A stretch of DNA of 64,000 nt from Schizochytrium sp. TIO01 (taxonomy: Eukaryota > Sar > Bigyra > Thraustochytrida > Thraustochytriidae): positions 3,147,048 to 3,211,047 of the forward strand of contig SMSO01000031.1 of NCBI GenBank assembly GCA_004764695.1, read 5' to 3'. This document shows positions 19,285 to 30,187 of the stretch, piece by piece. The notes beneath the pieces were generated by a model, which worked only from the letters and a program-made list of their open reading frames with translations, was not told the origin of the DNA and searched no databases. Numbering within the stretch: the stretch's first letter is position 1; the number at the start of each line of letters is the position of its first letter. The position numbers were made by a program, and so were the translations under genes.

Positions 19285-22236
19285 ATGCTAGGCCGTTTTT
19301 TCTCGTCTGCAACATCGCAGTCGTCAGCGGCAGGCAACGATGGCAGCAAACGACAGTGGTGGGCAAAACGATATCACGCGAAGGTACAACCGTGCGCGTC
19401 GGGAGACGTGGAGTTTCTCTTCAGGGTACATGAAGCGTATGATTCCCGTGCATCAAATCCATCTAACAGCTCGGGTAGCTCGGGAAACAAGATATCATCT
19501 GGATTTGGAGCCTTGAACTCTTCTTCGTATTCTTCGTCGTCGACGGCTTCAAGTGCAGGCACTGCAGGATCAAGTTCTGGAGTGGGAGATGCTGCATGCT
19601 CAATATTTGTGTGCAACAAAGCTGTACTTGCAAAGTTGATTCCGGATGCTCGTGCACGAGAGGAAACACTACAAGCTTTGAGGGATGGGATCAAGGCTTT
19701 AGCAAGTGTGCGCCATCCACACATCCTCTTAGTCAAGGAGGTGTTACCGGAGACTCGCTCAGCATTAGCATTTGTGACAGAACCCATCTTTTTGTCTCTA
19801 GCAAATGCTCGCAAGGAGTTCGTGGGCTTAGACAACAGCGATATTACCGAGGAGATGCGAAACTACTCGGCCACCAAGTTTGAGCTTGCGTGTGGATTGT
19901 TGCACCTTGGGCGCGCATTAGATTTTTTACACAATAATGGAATGGTTCATGGAAATGTGAGTCCTCAAACAATATTTATCACACCTGCAGGACAATGGAA
20001 GTTGGGGGGATTTAGTTTTATGCAGAAATCAACTTCAGCGGCCGGTGTGCGATTTACTTGTGATCGTCTGCGAGACATGATGCCACAGGAAATCGTTCCT
20101 CGATTCCCCCCGCCTCCATCTTTATACCACTGTGCACCAGAGATGATGCAACCTCCTCATGTATATAATGAAAAGGCAGACTTGTGGGCCCTGGGCGCAC
20201 TTGCCTTTGAAATGTATCTGGACAGTCCTATTGTTGCAACAGGTGGTTCTGAAGCTCGTGAACGGAGGCGCTTAAGCGATTGGCACGCCGCTGCATGCCA
20301 AGCAAGCGATTCTGTAAGTGGCACCATGCCCACTGATTCGGAGAAAATTCCGCATTTGCTCAGACCTACGTTGGTTCGAACGCTGCAGGTTAATGTGCAT
20401 CAGCGACCCAGCGCCCGCGAGTTTATCGATAGTGCTTATTTTCATCAGGACGGACCGATGCGTACAATGATTCGTGTTGAGGGGCTCCTTGAGCTCGCAG
20501 ATCCACAGCTTCAGTCACAGGAACTTACCGCGCTTCAGGTGCCTATCGTGGAGCTACCATCTCGTCTCCAAAGGGAAATGGTCCTGCCTATAATCGCTCA
20601 ACTTTCACGCGCTCCGGACCTGGCACCGTATTGCTTTCCCCTTATGCTTGCGATTGCACGGAAACTTTCACAAGATGAATTTCGACAATGTTTGTCAGCA
20701 GACTTGGGAGCTATGATGAAGCCTGACAGTAAGATTCTTACTGGGCAAATGCGGCTGCAAATTGCTCGGCATCTCTCGGCTCTTGTAAATGTAGGCGACT
20801 CGAGTTTTGTAGAGTCGCATGTACTTGGTGCTTTGGGGTATTCTTTGGAGTGGACCAATCCTCAAGTGGTCACAGCAGCGCTGAAGGAGCTTGTACCTGC
20901 AGTGACAGGGCTTCGTGTTCATTTGCCGATCCGTCGAGTCGAGACGGTTGTAACTTCTGCACTTGGGCGATTAGAAAAGTGCGCCGGTCAAAAAGAACAG
21001 CACTCGTCAGTGCGTGTTCACGGGCTAGTTGCGTTGTCTGGTTTATTGGAGAACGATGTAATCTCGCATGAGATGCTTGCTTCAAGCGTATTTCCATTAG
21101 TACAAACATGCATTAAGGTTGATCGCTCAGCTGGTGTGATTATGGCCGCAACGGGCGTCTTAGAACTTTGTGCGAAAGTAGCCCACGCAGTACAGCTGGG
21201 ATGCAATATCCTTCCAATGCTATCATCACTTTCTTGTGAAGCATCGTTGAATGTGTCTCAATTTAATCTCGTGGCGCAGGCGTGTACGACCGTCCTTGGT
21301 GAGTTGCGCCAGCAGCGTCTCAAAGAACTAGGAGGAGCATCAGCGAACACAACAGGTGACGTGACGAGTGCAGCCTCTAGTGGTGGTTACGAAAATCCTA
21401 CTACTAGTTACACTATAGCTAATGGAGGACTTGGAGGAGGAGGAGGAACTGAGGCCGTGAATGGTGCTATGGGTGGGATGTCACTTTCTTCCTCCTCTTC
21501 GACACAGCATTTGCAACGAGGAGGAGGTCCACCTGCATTGCCGCACGCAAGCTCTATTATGCCGTCGCCAGGATCCTCAGCTGTAAGCACGTCCGCTCAG
21601 GACGACTTTAGCTTTGGCAACTTCTCAAACTCACAAGTACCTGTCGCACCTGCAGGTGCAAGCTCTTTCTTTACAGCTTCTGCTCCAAGCACCTTCAACA
21701 CTACGAGTGAAGGTAAGCCCCCTTTTCAGGCTCAGCCCCGGGTTGCGCAAAGTCAGCAGCAGATCTCGCTGCCTTTGCAGCCTACACGACAGGCAGGACC
21801 TGCATACGGTGCAAGCACTTTACGCAACAGTTCTTCTTCTTCTAGTTCATCGTCTTCATCATCGTCTTCTCAAAGTGCTAGCGCTGCTATGCTGCGTCCG
21901 GTGCCGTCTTCTTCCATCGCTCTAGGTGCTCAGAGCTCGATCTCGCAGCAATTCAATTCCGGGTACTCTAATCTGGCTCGTCACTCATCGTCCTCAAGCT
22001 CTCAAGCGCCTTTGGTGGGTCTCGGCGCAGGTATGCCCGGTATGCCGTCATCTTCAAGCTCGTCCATGTCCGGTCCTTCGCAAGATCCATTCGCGGCACT
22101 TTCCTCCTCAGCATCGGCGCCACAATCGTCTCGCGAGTCCCACGTACCGCCTCGTTGGGACACCACTATTAAGAAGGCCCCGAGAAACGCTGGCAGGAGA
22201 GGGAAACACGATGAGGAAGAAGACTTGCTCTCATAA
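19285..22236 (+). CDS. SCY1-like pseudokinase, SCYL2/CVAK104 type
   Basis: A 983-residue SCY1-like pseudokinase. In animals SCYL2 works with clathrin and AP adaptors in endosome/Golgi traffic. The kinase fold is recognisable but catalytically damaged: the HRD motif is H222-G-N224 (MVHGN, as in SCYL2) and the DFG motif has become G242-F-S (WKLGGFSF). APE survives in YHCAPEMM, as does ADLWALG. LRHPxxL and LAF-TEP motifs also match the family. A HEAT-repeat-like helical region follows (about 380-680), then a long Ser/Gly/Gln-rich tail with a run of about 15 Ser. The tail contains DPFAAL near the end, the DPF form of an AP-2 ear-binding peptide, plus FGNF. The end (RRGKHDEEEDLLS) has a dileucine-like LL after acidic residues. 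Linkers of poly-Ser interrupt the N-lobe near residues 55-105. Confidence 0.93.
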   Translation: MLGRFFSSATSQSSAAGNDGSKRQWWAKRYHAKVQPCASGDVEFLFRVHEAYDSRASNPSNSSGSSGNKISSGFGALNSSSYSSSSTASSAGTAGSSSGVGDAACSIFVCNKAVLAKLIPDARAREETLQALRDGIKALASVRHPHILLVKEVLPETRSALAFVTEPIFLSLANARKEFVGLDNSDITEEMRNYSATKFELACGLLHLGRALDFLHNNGMVHGNVSPQTIFITPAGQWKLGGFSFMQKSTSAAGVRFTCDRLRDMMPQEIVPRFPPPPSLYHCAPEMMQPPHVYNEKADLWALGALAFEMYLDSPIVATGGSEARERRRLSDWHAAACQASDSVSGTMPTDSEKIPHLLRPTLVRTLQVNVHQRPSAREFIDSAYFHQDGPMRTMIRVEGLLELADPQLQSQELTALQVPIVELPSRLQREMVLPIIAQLSRAPDLAPYCFPLMLAIARKLSQDEFRQCLSADLGAMMKPDSKILTGQMRLQIARHLSALVNVGDSSFVESHVLGALGYSLEWTNPQVVTAALKELVPAVTGLRVHLPIRRVETVVTSALGRLEKCAGQKEQHSSVRVHGLVALSGLLENDVISHEMLASSVFPLVQTCIKVDRSAGVIMAATGVLELCAKVAHAVQLGCNILPMLSSLSCEASLNVSQFNLVAQACTTVLGELRQQRLKELGGASANTTGDVTSAASSGGYENPTTSYTIANGGLGGGGGTEAVNGAMGGMSLSSSSSTQHLQRGGGPPALPHASSIMPSPGSSAVSTSAQDDFSFGNFSNSQVPVAPAGASSFFTASAPSTFNTTSEGKPPFQAQPRVAQSQQQISLPLQPTRQAGPAYGASTLRNSSSSSSSSSSSSSSQSASAAMLRPVPSSSIALGAQSSISQQFNSGYSNLARHSSSSSSQAPLVGLGAGMPGMPSSSSSSMSGPSQDPFAALSSSASAPQSSRESHVPPRWDTTIKKAPRNAGRRGKHDEEEDLLS

Positions 22237-24870
22237 TCGAGCCGCCACTCAGAACCACTGGCAGAGCAGGCAGTGCAGGTGTAGTGCTCACACATTTCCC
22301 CAAAATTTGATCAAGACCCGAGTCGCACTCGCTTGCACGAGGCTCGCTCCCGTCAAGGCCTGCGAGAAATCTGCTTTCATCCCTTCAATCACCTCGCAAT
22401 GCAGGGCTTGCTTCGGCGCACCGCCACCATTCCCTGGCGATCTGCATGTGGCGGTGGCACCGTTTTTGTGCTGCGCTGCCAACCATTCTTTGTTTTGCTA
22501 TCCGGAAGGGTTGTCGAAGAGCCCTCTTTGATCATTAGTCAGTCGTGGGTTAGGTGTACTTGTGCGTGTGCGTGTGTATGTGTGCGACGATGCTCTTTCT
22601 TAAAACTAGTAAAAAAGGTTCGGGCTGTTTACTTGCTTCTGTGAAGGAGGGATGCGAAGAAGATGGCCTCCCTCCCTCCTCTGCCAGCACGTCGTGGTTT
22701 CCTCGGGAGAAGAATTGCTTCCGGGTCCTTTGCGATTTGTGAACGAGGCGAAACCCACCAGAGCTGGCGCCTCGTTGGCGCTTGCCGCACTGGGCAAACT
22801 CAGAAGAAACCGCCACAATGGCTGGTGGTGGTGGCCTTGGCATAGAGGTGGAGGCACGCATCGAGTTCTGACACATACACCGCGGCTCGAAGCTTAATTA
22901 TGCAGTCTCAACGCAGAGAGAACCATCTCTTCCGGTTCTCTTTCGAAAAAAAGAAAAGAAAAAAGAACAACTAATAAAATTGGGTTTGACAGATAGATGG
23001 AGATGAAAAGGTAAATAAATACTAGTAGCAGCTCTTTTTTTTTATTTCTTTTTTTTAAAATAGAATAAAAAATGAGTGAAAACTGCCTGCCATGCTCTAG
23101 AAGGTGAAAAACTCGATCTTAAGTTCCGCTCTTGTTTCAATACCTTTCTTTCTCGCCCTTTCTTCCTTCTTTTGATTCCAGCTCCACGTTTCTCTTTACT
23201 CACCATCCAGGTATCTACTTTGTTTCAGACTTGATCGACGTGATGATAGGTTGACATTATCTCCTTAGTTCCACAAACAACAAAAGGTTTATGCTTTTAA
23301 TTAACATTTTATTTATAAACTATATTTTTATTAAAATATAATAATTTTTTTAAAATTATAAGTGCATCACTGAAAAGCAATACAGCTAGCACTATCTCTA
23401 CCAGGATAGAAAGCGCCACAGACTAGACGATAAGAAGAAAAAAAGTTGCCTAAAACTTCCCCTCAACGCGCCAGTGGAGACATTATGGCTAGGTCCCCAG
23501 TCAGATCCATCTCCAAGCCTCCTCTTCTTTGGTTCACGCCCAGCCACCCATCAGAGCAAGCAAACTCTGGAGTCAGGCGCTCAGCGGGTTTCTGCCGCGA
23601 GATCTCTTTCTTTCTGCAGCTGCTTTGCGGTGCCCTGGGCAGGCCTGGCCAGCTTGCTCGCTTACCTCCCAGAAGATCTCCTGCGCGCGGGCGCTTCCGT
23701 GGCTCGCCGCGAGACCACGCGAGCGGGTTCTTCCTTGGGAGACCACTCTGAGCCGCCCCCGCCCTCTAGGACTCCGCTATGCTCGCTAGGACTCCGCGAA
23801 GGAGGGTCCTTAGGAGTTCCCTGAGGACAGCTACTGCGGACTGAGTGGGTGAGTCCCTTGCTCGTTCCATTCACGCGCTCGCATATAAATACACATAGTT
23901 AGCTCGATGGCGCGCCTGAAACCCTCTGCCGCCTCAGAGAGCTTCGAGCCGTGCTTGAGTGGCTGAAGCGCGGCTTGCCTGTCCAAGGTGCCGACGGTGG
24001 TCCATCAGAGCGTCGCGTCGCTGGGTTTGCATTTACGTTGTTAGAAGTTCGCGATCTCAGGGCGAGTTTCTGGAGAATAGGCATCAATCAGCTTTCATAA
24101 CGAAGCTGCTGCTACTGCGTACGTTCGAACGAATCAATAGCGTGAAAGAAGGGAACTGATAAGAACCGGTTGGAGCACACGCGGCGCCGGCTCAATGGCT
24201 CCCGGCGAGCGCGGGTCTGGCCAAAAGCATCTCGACGCTTGCACAACGCCGTCCTGTGTACGCACACTCACGCGTGCACTCGCTGGCGCGGCTGTAGTCA
24301 TGGCGCGACTGGGACTCTTGACTCGAGCGTCTATCTGGCCATGTGTTTTCATTCTCTAAATCAGCGACTAGCTAGCCCATCCATCGTTCAAGATCGCCTC
24401 GCCTCGCCTCGCGACTGACTGACTGACTGACACCTCATCTTCTGTGGTGCCGCGGCAGCGACGGACGCCTGTGCGTGCGTGCATCCGCCCTCACTCTGCC
24501 AGATGATCGCGGGCATGAATGAGTTCGCCGGTTCGCAAGTAAGCCAGCAAGAACGAATGCATCGATGGATGGCTTCATGGACTCCGGCCTTTGCAAGTCC
24601 GGCGACATCCCACGTCTCTCCACTCGAGAAATCCATCGAAGGTCCATGCTGCGAGCTTCTCCAGAGGGCCGCGGGTACGGCCATCGCGCTGGAGAAGAGA
24701 ACGCGTGGCCATTGAGACGCTAGGTTCCTCCAAGATCCACCTCGCAATCTGAGTTCTGACAGTCCTTCGATAGGTTTTTCTTCGTTGCTGTCTTCTCCTT
24801 CGAAGAGGAGTGAGCGAGGGAGACCATCGTAATCGCGAGATTTGCTCGGCACGTGGAAAAACGCGCGAGA

Positions 24871-24909
24871 ACGAAAGCAAGCACGAAAGCAAGCACGAAA
24901 GCAAGCACG
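24871..24909. repeat. 12-base tandem repeat
   Basis: Three and a quarter copies of ACGAAAGCAAGC inside a GC-rich block. Confidence 0.9.
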
Positions 24910-25337
24910 TAGCAAGCACTCGCCTCGAGCAGCTTGAGACTGAGGAGCTGCCGCTTCAGACCCGGTCTTCGCGGCTGCTGATTGGCCGGAAGGACCCGAG
25001 GAGGTGGGCTGATTCCAGGAAGGCGGCATTGTGACGACCGAACTGAGCAGAAGAACTTGAAGCATCTCGATCAGTACCTGATCGGTACCTACCTCCATCT
25101 CCTTCACGGCTCAAACAAACGAAAGCTTGTCTAAAAAACGACACATACTGCACTCCCAGTTTGGTGATCGTGAGGAGCGCGGTGATAACTTAGTCGTTCG
25201 GGTTCCAGTGCAGCGATCAGCGATCATCGAGTTCGTCCAAAGTCCACTTCGAGCTCAACTTCGTGCGAGTGGAAAGTTTACAAAGCATTGGTTTCTAAGT
25301 TTCGAGCTCATGTGCTCTCTCTCCAAGAGGAAGGGAG

Positions 25338-25365
25338 GAACGAACGAACGAACGAACGAACGAAC
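25338..25365. repeat. (GAAC)7 microsatellite
   Basis: Seven perfect copies of GAAC. Confidence 0.93.
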
Positions 25366-26785
25366 GATCGAGTTGAATGAATCAAGCCTTCAAGAACTAA
25401 CGCAAAGCCGGCGCATCAAGTCTTCGAGGCTGCAGCAGTCAAGGCAGCGGAGGACCGGCCATGGAGCGGGATGGCAAGCCCCCTGCAGGTAGGTTAGTTC
25501 GTCTCTGCGTGGCAAAAAGGTCCCGAGGATCTAATTCCTTCACGGTCGATCTTCTCTGGGGCGACCTGCTCGCGCCACTGATCAGTATTTTCTGCATTTT
25601 TTAATTTAATTTAAAATTTAAATTTTAATCTTTTTCCTTATTTGGCAGCTGTGCTTCCTCTACTTTTCCCCTTTCTTTTTTTAGTTTAATGCTGTTTATT
25701 TAAAAAAAAAAAAAAAACAACGTTACTTCTTGAGTTAAGACTTTTAAATAGAAAAGAGAAGGAAATGAGAAACGTTTTGAATCCCTGGAAGAAATAACAA
25801 CAAAAAAAATGCCAAGAAAAACCTCACTGAGTCGCCCCCAAAACTTACTTACTTTTTGTCCACGGGAACGAACGAACACTTTTAAACGTAGGCGCTCCAG
25901 AAAGAACGCCGCAGACGTACGAGGAAGCGCACCTCCTCAATCTGCTAAAAAAACACGCCGCGATAGTCTTTCGGGTGCCCGATACATTGTCATCACAGAT
26001 CGGCCTGAACTGTGCGCCATCAATCGAATCGTGAGAGATCAGACCTTCGATTGGACTCGAGATTGATTCCAGCCGCTTATATCAGAACTCTTTGATTTTG
26101 TAAAATTAATTTTAAAGTAATTTAAAAAACATTTTCAGAAAAGCTTTCAAATTGATAGTGAAATGCCCAATTCTCAAGAAACAAAGAAGAAGAAGAAGAA
26201 AAGAGAGGGTGTGCGAAGCGAAGAAGGCGATCTCCACTTACTCGCCTATGATCTCTTCTTCTCAGTCGGCTGTGCCAAAGCAGCAGCAGCGATTGTGAAC
26301 GCACGCCGCTCCTCTATAAAATCAAACACCCACGCAAGGTCTTCCACGTGCTGGATTTGCGTGAACTCGGTCGAAGGCTGCTACTCATTCTGCCGTTTTT
26401 TTCAAGGTTGCAGGAGTGAACGAACGAGTCGAACGGAGTTTGTTCTTTTAGAAGAAGCAAAACAAATGCCTCGAACACTCAGCACAGCACTCTGCTCTGT
26501 TCTGCCTGAGGAAGTAAAGAAGCAGCAAGAACCTCACCAGAGCCGGGAACAGGTCCTCGCGGCCAGAGGTATGGCGGTAGCAGGGTGAACGCAGGGCAGA
26601 GAGGGCCTGTATGGGACGCTTTTCCCACGAGTTTGCAGCGATAATGGACTCTTTCCACGGGTTGAGTGCGCGCATAGAACCTGTGTAGAATATGAGTGGC
26701 AATCATGGTTAACGTTGCTACTTTCTTCTTCTTAAAAAAAAAGAAGAAAAAGTATACGCATATATTTTATGTATTTTATGAACCT

Positions 26786-26824
26786 GTTGATTGATTAATT
26801 AATCGATTGATTGATTGATTGATT
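26786..26824. repeat. (GATT)n microsatellite
   Basis: Imperfect GATT array with an AATTAATC interruption; same unit as the long array at 12467-12559. Confidence 0.88.
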
Positions 26825-27174
26825 AACATTAAATTAAAAAAAAATAATAAGTAGAAGGGTACACTGATGCATGTTATCGCGATCATTTCTCCGCTTGATC
26901 GAGCCTTGAAGAGAAGGAAAACACAAGTCTCTTCGCGCCTATTATCATTGGAAATTCTCTGCGATGCCGTAATCATTGTTATCGAAAGAAGTCGTCGGAT
27001 AGAATTTCGATCTTTAGACCATGGCACAAATCAATAAGTAACCACTTGCCTTTAAGCTTGCCAAAATGATTGCGAGAGACGGCATCTCTAGCCATTCCAG
27101 TATTGATTAGGCAAAATGTTGCCGAGTCTCAACACAATTAATTCTCAAGCTCGGAATCGCTTGAGTGATTTCTA

Positions 27175-27206
27175 ACACGGGTTCAAGGCTGAGGTGAGAC
27201 CCGTGT
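27175..27206. repeat. 8-bp hairpin
   Basis: ACACGGGT (27175-27182) pairs perfectly with ACCCGTGT (27199-27206) across a 16-base loop. No U tract follows, and no RNA gene is recognisable around it. Confidence 0.5.
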
Positions 27207-28702
27207 AGTTTCTTCGCCCAAGAAGATCTCGTATCGACAGAACGCATGAGTCAGTCTAAGTTCGAGTCAACCTGGAGGGATCTTATCTTTCCAAGTGCTT
27301 GGTCGAAGAATCTTACCAATTCACTGCTGCTTACGGGGGTGCTGATGCTGGACTAAGCAGTGGATGTATATATGTATGTATGTATGTATACCCGACACTG
27401 ACTGCCTTCTGTTAAATCGCTTTCTCCTACGCCGATTTAGAGCATTTGCCGAGCGAGCAAGCGGTGACACGAGTCTTCTTGACCACTTTAGACGCCGAAC
27501 CAAGTTCCTTTCCCTGACAAGTCAATCATTGGGTTTGCGGCAGCTCGCGCTTTCTTGTCAATCTTTATTGCACCTTGGTTGAGTTGCTTTGAGACCATCG
27601 CGGTTCTTGTGCACTGTTCCCGGGAACTCTACGAGGCGAGGAGGGCATTTGACCAAACTGACCGTCGCGTCAAATCCTTTCCGGTTTAGCCATCCATATC
27701 TTCGCTCTCATCAGCTCAAGGAGCGGGAGGGTCTTACAGAGGTTCTTCTACGATACATGAATTCTACTTGTTCGAGGGATCTCCATCTTGCAAACGCGAC
27801 TGCGAAGCGTGGACTTCAAAGATGGTGCCGGGATTTAAGGATGGCCAATCTCCAAGTGAGGCAAGCTTACGCAACGCCTGCGAAAAGGGAACGAACACCA
27901 AAAAACCGTGCCACTTGTGAAAGTTGCAGGGTTACACGTGCTGCATTCTCGCAAAGCTTCCACGGACATCTCTTGCCTCAAGCCGCAGATTTGATACCTC
28001 GAATTTATGCAATGGGCAGATCATCTATCTGCCAGAGCATTGATTGTAATTTGCGTGGGCATTCCCTAAGCACCAGGTCTGCACGAAAGCAAAGCCACCC
28101 GGCTCATTGCCCATTGCAAGCGATGGCTTCCCGGCACCTCGAGTTCCGCCTTCGTTGCACATCATCATCATCATCATCATCATCCCAAGAGCGCCTAAGA
28201 AGCTTTCCAACGCAGAGCAATCCACCATCAAACCCCAAATGTAATTCATTCCTGGAAGGAAGCCATCGCTTGAAAGTTCTCGGAACTGCAGCGCGTTCAA
28301 TCCCCACAGCCACAGAGGAGATATTGCAATTGTGAGCCTTTCGCGAGGACCTCTCCTCTATCCCCCACTGCCTCTCGGGAGGCCCTGTGACGTTACGAGC
28401 CGCCCTCTCTGTGTATCGGCTGAGGCTCTGAGGCGTGGTGTGGACAGCTGCGGGAGGGGAGGAAGGCTCAGAGGGGGCAGAGGGCCGCCGCCAGCCAGTC
28501 AATTACCGGACGGCGTGGCACCTCTGGGGCAGTTTTCCGGGAAGGCAAAGATCGTGCACAATAAGGGCGGTTGGCGGCCAAAAACTGAGTGCGCCTACTC
28601 CGGTGAATAAACGCATCTTCTCCTAACCCACCCGTAGCTGACTCTTATTGCCTCCCTTTCGCGCCTCTCGTACCGCACTTGTAGGCTAATGGTTAGGAGG
28701 CA

Positions 28703-28728
28703 AGGTAGGCAGGGGCAGCTACCTACCT
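28703..28728. repeat. 7-bp hairpin AGGTAGG/CCTACCT
   Basis: AGGTAGG (28703-28709) and CCTACCT (28722-28728) are perfectly complementary across a 12-base loop. Confidence 0.5.
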
Positions 28729-28937
28729 AATACTACTTTTAGGACTTCAGCTCTCAGAAGAGAATCACTCTGGTTTCCTTTTTGTTACTTGCAACATTAG
28801 AGGTTGGTGTTTAAGTTTTAATTTTTAAAGGATTCAAACAGAAATGAATAGTGATGACTCTTTTTACGTATGATGCATTATTTTAATGTAAACTAAAAAG
28901 TGATGATGTTAGGATGTGCTGTGTTTTGATTCATTTC

Positions 28938-28979
28938 AACCAAAGTCAAAGTTTCGATAACCAAAGTCAAAGTTTCGAT
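28938..28979. repeat. 21-base direct tandem duplication
   Basis: Two exact copies of a 21-base unit beginning AACCAAAGTCAAAG lie back to back (28938-28958 and 28959-28979). Confidence 0.95.
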
Positions 28980-29086
28980 ACTTTGGGTGTCCTGAAGGAA
29001 AGAAGAAGAGAGTCTATGGTTGACTCAATGACGTGGAACGAGTGCCGCGAAGAGGCCTCTCTTTCGCGCTTTACTTGTCCACAATA

Positions 29087-29130
29087 CTCTCTCTCTCTCT
29101 CTCTCTCTCTCAGTCTCTCTGTGTGTGTGC
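29087..29130. repeat. (CT)n(GT)n compound microsatellite
   Basis: CT run followed by CAGTCTCTCT and a short GT run. Confidence 0.9.
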
Positions 29131-29371
29131 ATGTCAAAGCTTCGAGTCAAGTGAAGATAAAATGGCACACGATGGATCAAGTTTCAAGTTCTTTGCCAGT
29201 TCCTTCTCTTTCTTTCTTCTTTCCTCTTCCTTTCTCCTTCTTTTATAAATTCTTTTATTTGTTCGAGCTAGCTAGCTTTGTAGCTAGTAGAGACCAAGTA
29301 GTAGTATACGTAGCACTCCCATTCTGATTCTCTCTCATTCCTTCATCATTTTTCATTTCATGATCTAATTA

Positions 29372-29406
29372 TTTCTTTGTTTCTTTGTTTCTTTGTTTCT
29401 TTGTTT
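29372..29406. repeat. (TTTCTTTG)n tandem repeat
   Basis: About four copies of an 8-base pyrimidine-rich unit. Confidence 0.9.
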
Positions 29407-30145
29407 AATTGCTCATAAACGTCGTAGGAACTACTAGACCTCCACAGGGAAACAATTGGAAATAAAAAGGTTCCTGCAACTTGCCTCGGCAGCGGATCCG
29501 TGGCTGGCGGCGCAACCGCTTGGCCTCTTAACGCCGCCGAGCCGACTCCAGTCCTCGCTTCGACGCCTCTGCGTGCGATCCTGAGCGTCTCTCCTCCGGC
29601 TCTGATGCCCTTTTCCCTGCGTGGCTCAGGACGCACCGCGCTCCTCGCATCTTCTCCTTCAACCATTCGCATGACCTCTCTCTCTCTCTTACTATCTATC
29701 GCACACCGCACATTCGCCATGGGCATAGTACACCTCTTCCGGTAGTATAATGGTAACGCAATATTATGTTAGGCCTTTTACATTTATGTGGTTGATATGG
29801 TACATGAATGCGTGTATTTTCTGCGACGGCTTCATGAGCCCCGCATTTCGAGAGCGAGGTGATACCTCTGCTAATGCCAACCTGTTGTAGCAGTCGCTTA
29901 CGATAAATGGTAGGAGGCGGGGCGCTGACTCTTCGACTCCTGCTTAAAGTTAGTTAGTTGATGTTCTGATGAGGAGGCAAAGGCGACGATAGAGAGTCAA
30001 TCTCTATGACGTTGACGACGATGATAAGCGCTGAAGGGCTGGCTGACTTGAGCCCCATCTGATCACAGAGGCAACGGCCGATGTCTCGAATTGCTTGGCT
30101 TCTTGGTTGAATCCGTTTCGCTTTGGAGAAATAGATAAATGAATA

Positions 30146-30187
30146 AGTAAATAAATAAATAAATAAATATATATATAAATAAATAAA
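30146..30187. repeat. (AAAT)n/(AT)n compound microsatellite
   Basis: AAAT units interrupted by a short AT run. Confidence 0.9.

Larger units (their letters stand above)
22237..27300. other. Gene desert, part 1: alternating GC-rich and AT-rich blocks
   Basis: GC-rich blocks (about 22240-22900 and 23450-25500) alternate sharply with AT-rich blocks (about 22940-23430, 25590-25800 and 26690-26860). The GC-rich blocks carry overlapping frames on both strands, including about 235 codons at 24388-25095 (-). None has a recognisable domain, and that frame runs through two tandem repeats. I see no transposase, reverse transcriptase or RNA gene. Simple repeats are listed separately. Confidence 0.6.

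Noticed and set aside
24388-25095. About 235-codon minus-strand frame
   Set aside because: It reads through a 12-base tandem repeat (Arg-Ala-Cys-Phe units) and a CTGA repeat, and has no recognisable domain.
27589-28335. 248-codon plus-strand frame
   Set aside because: It begins with TTG, contains a microsatellite-encoded Ser run and shows no domain or codon bias like the real genes.
29728-29810. tRNA-like start (GGTAGTATAATGG, A-box-like)
   Set aside because: No B box (GGTTCRANNCC) at the right distance and no cloverleaf could be drawn.
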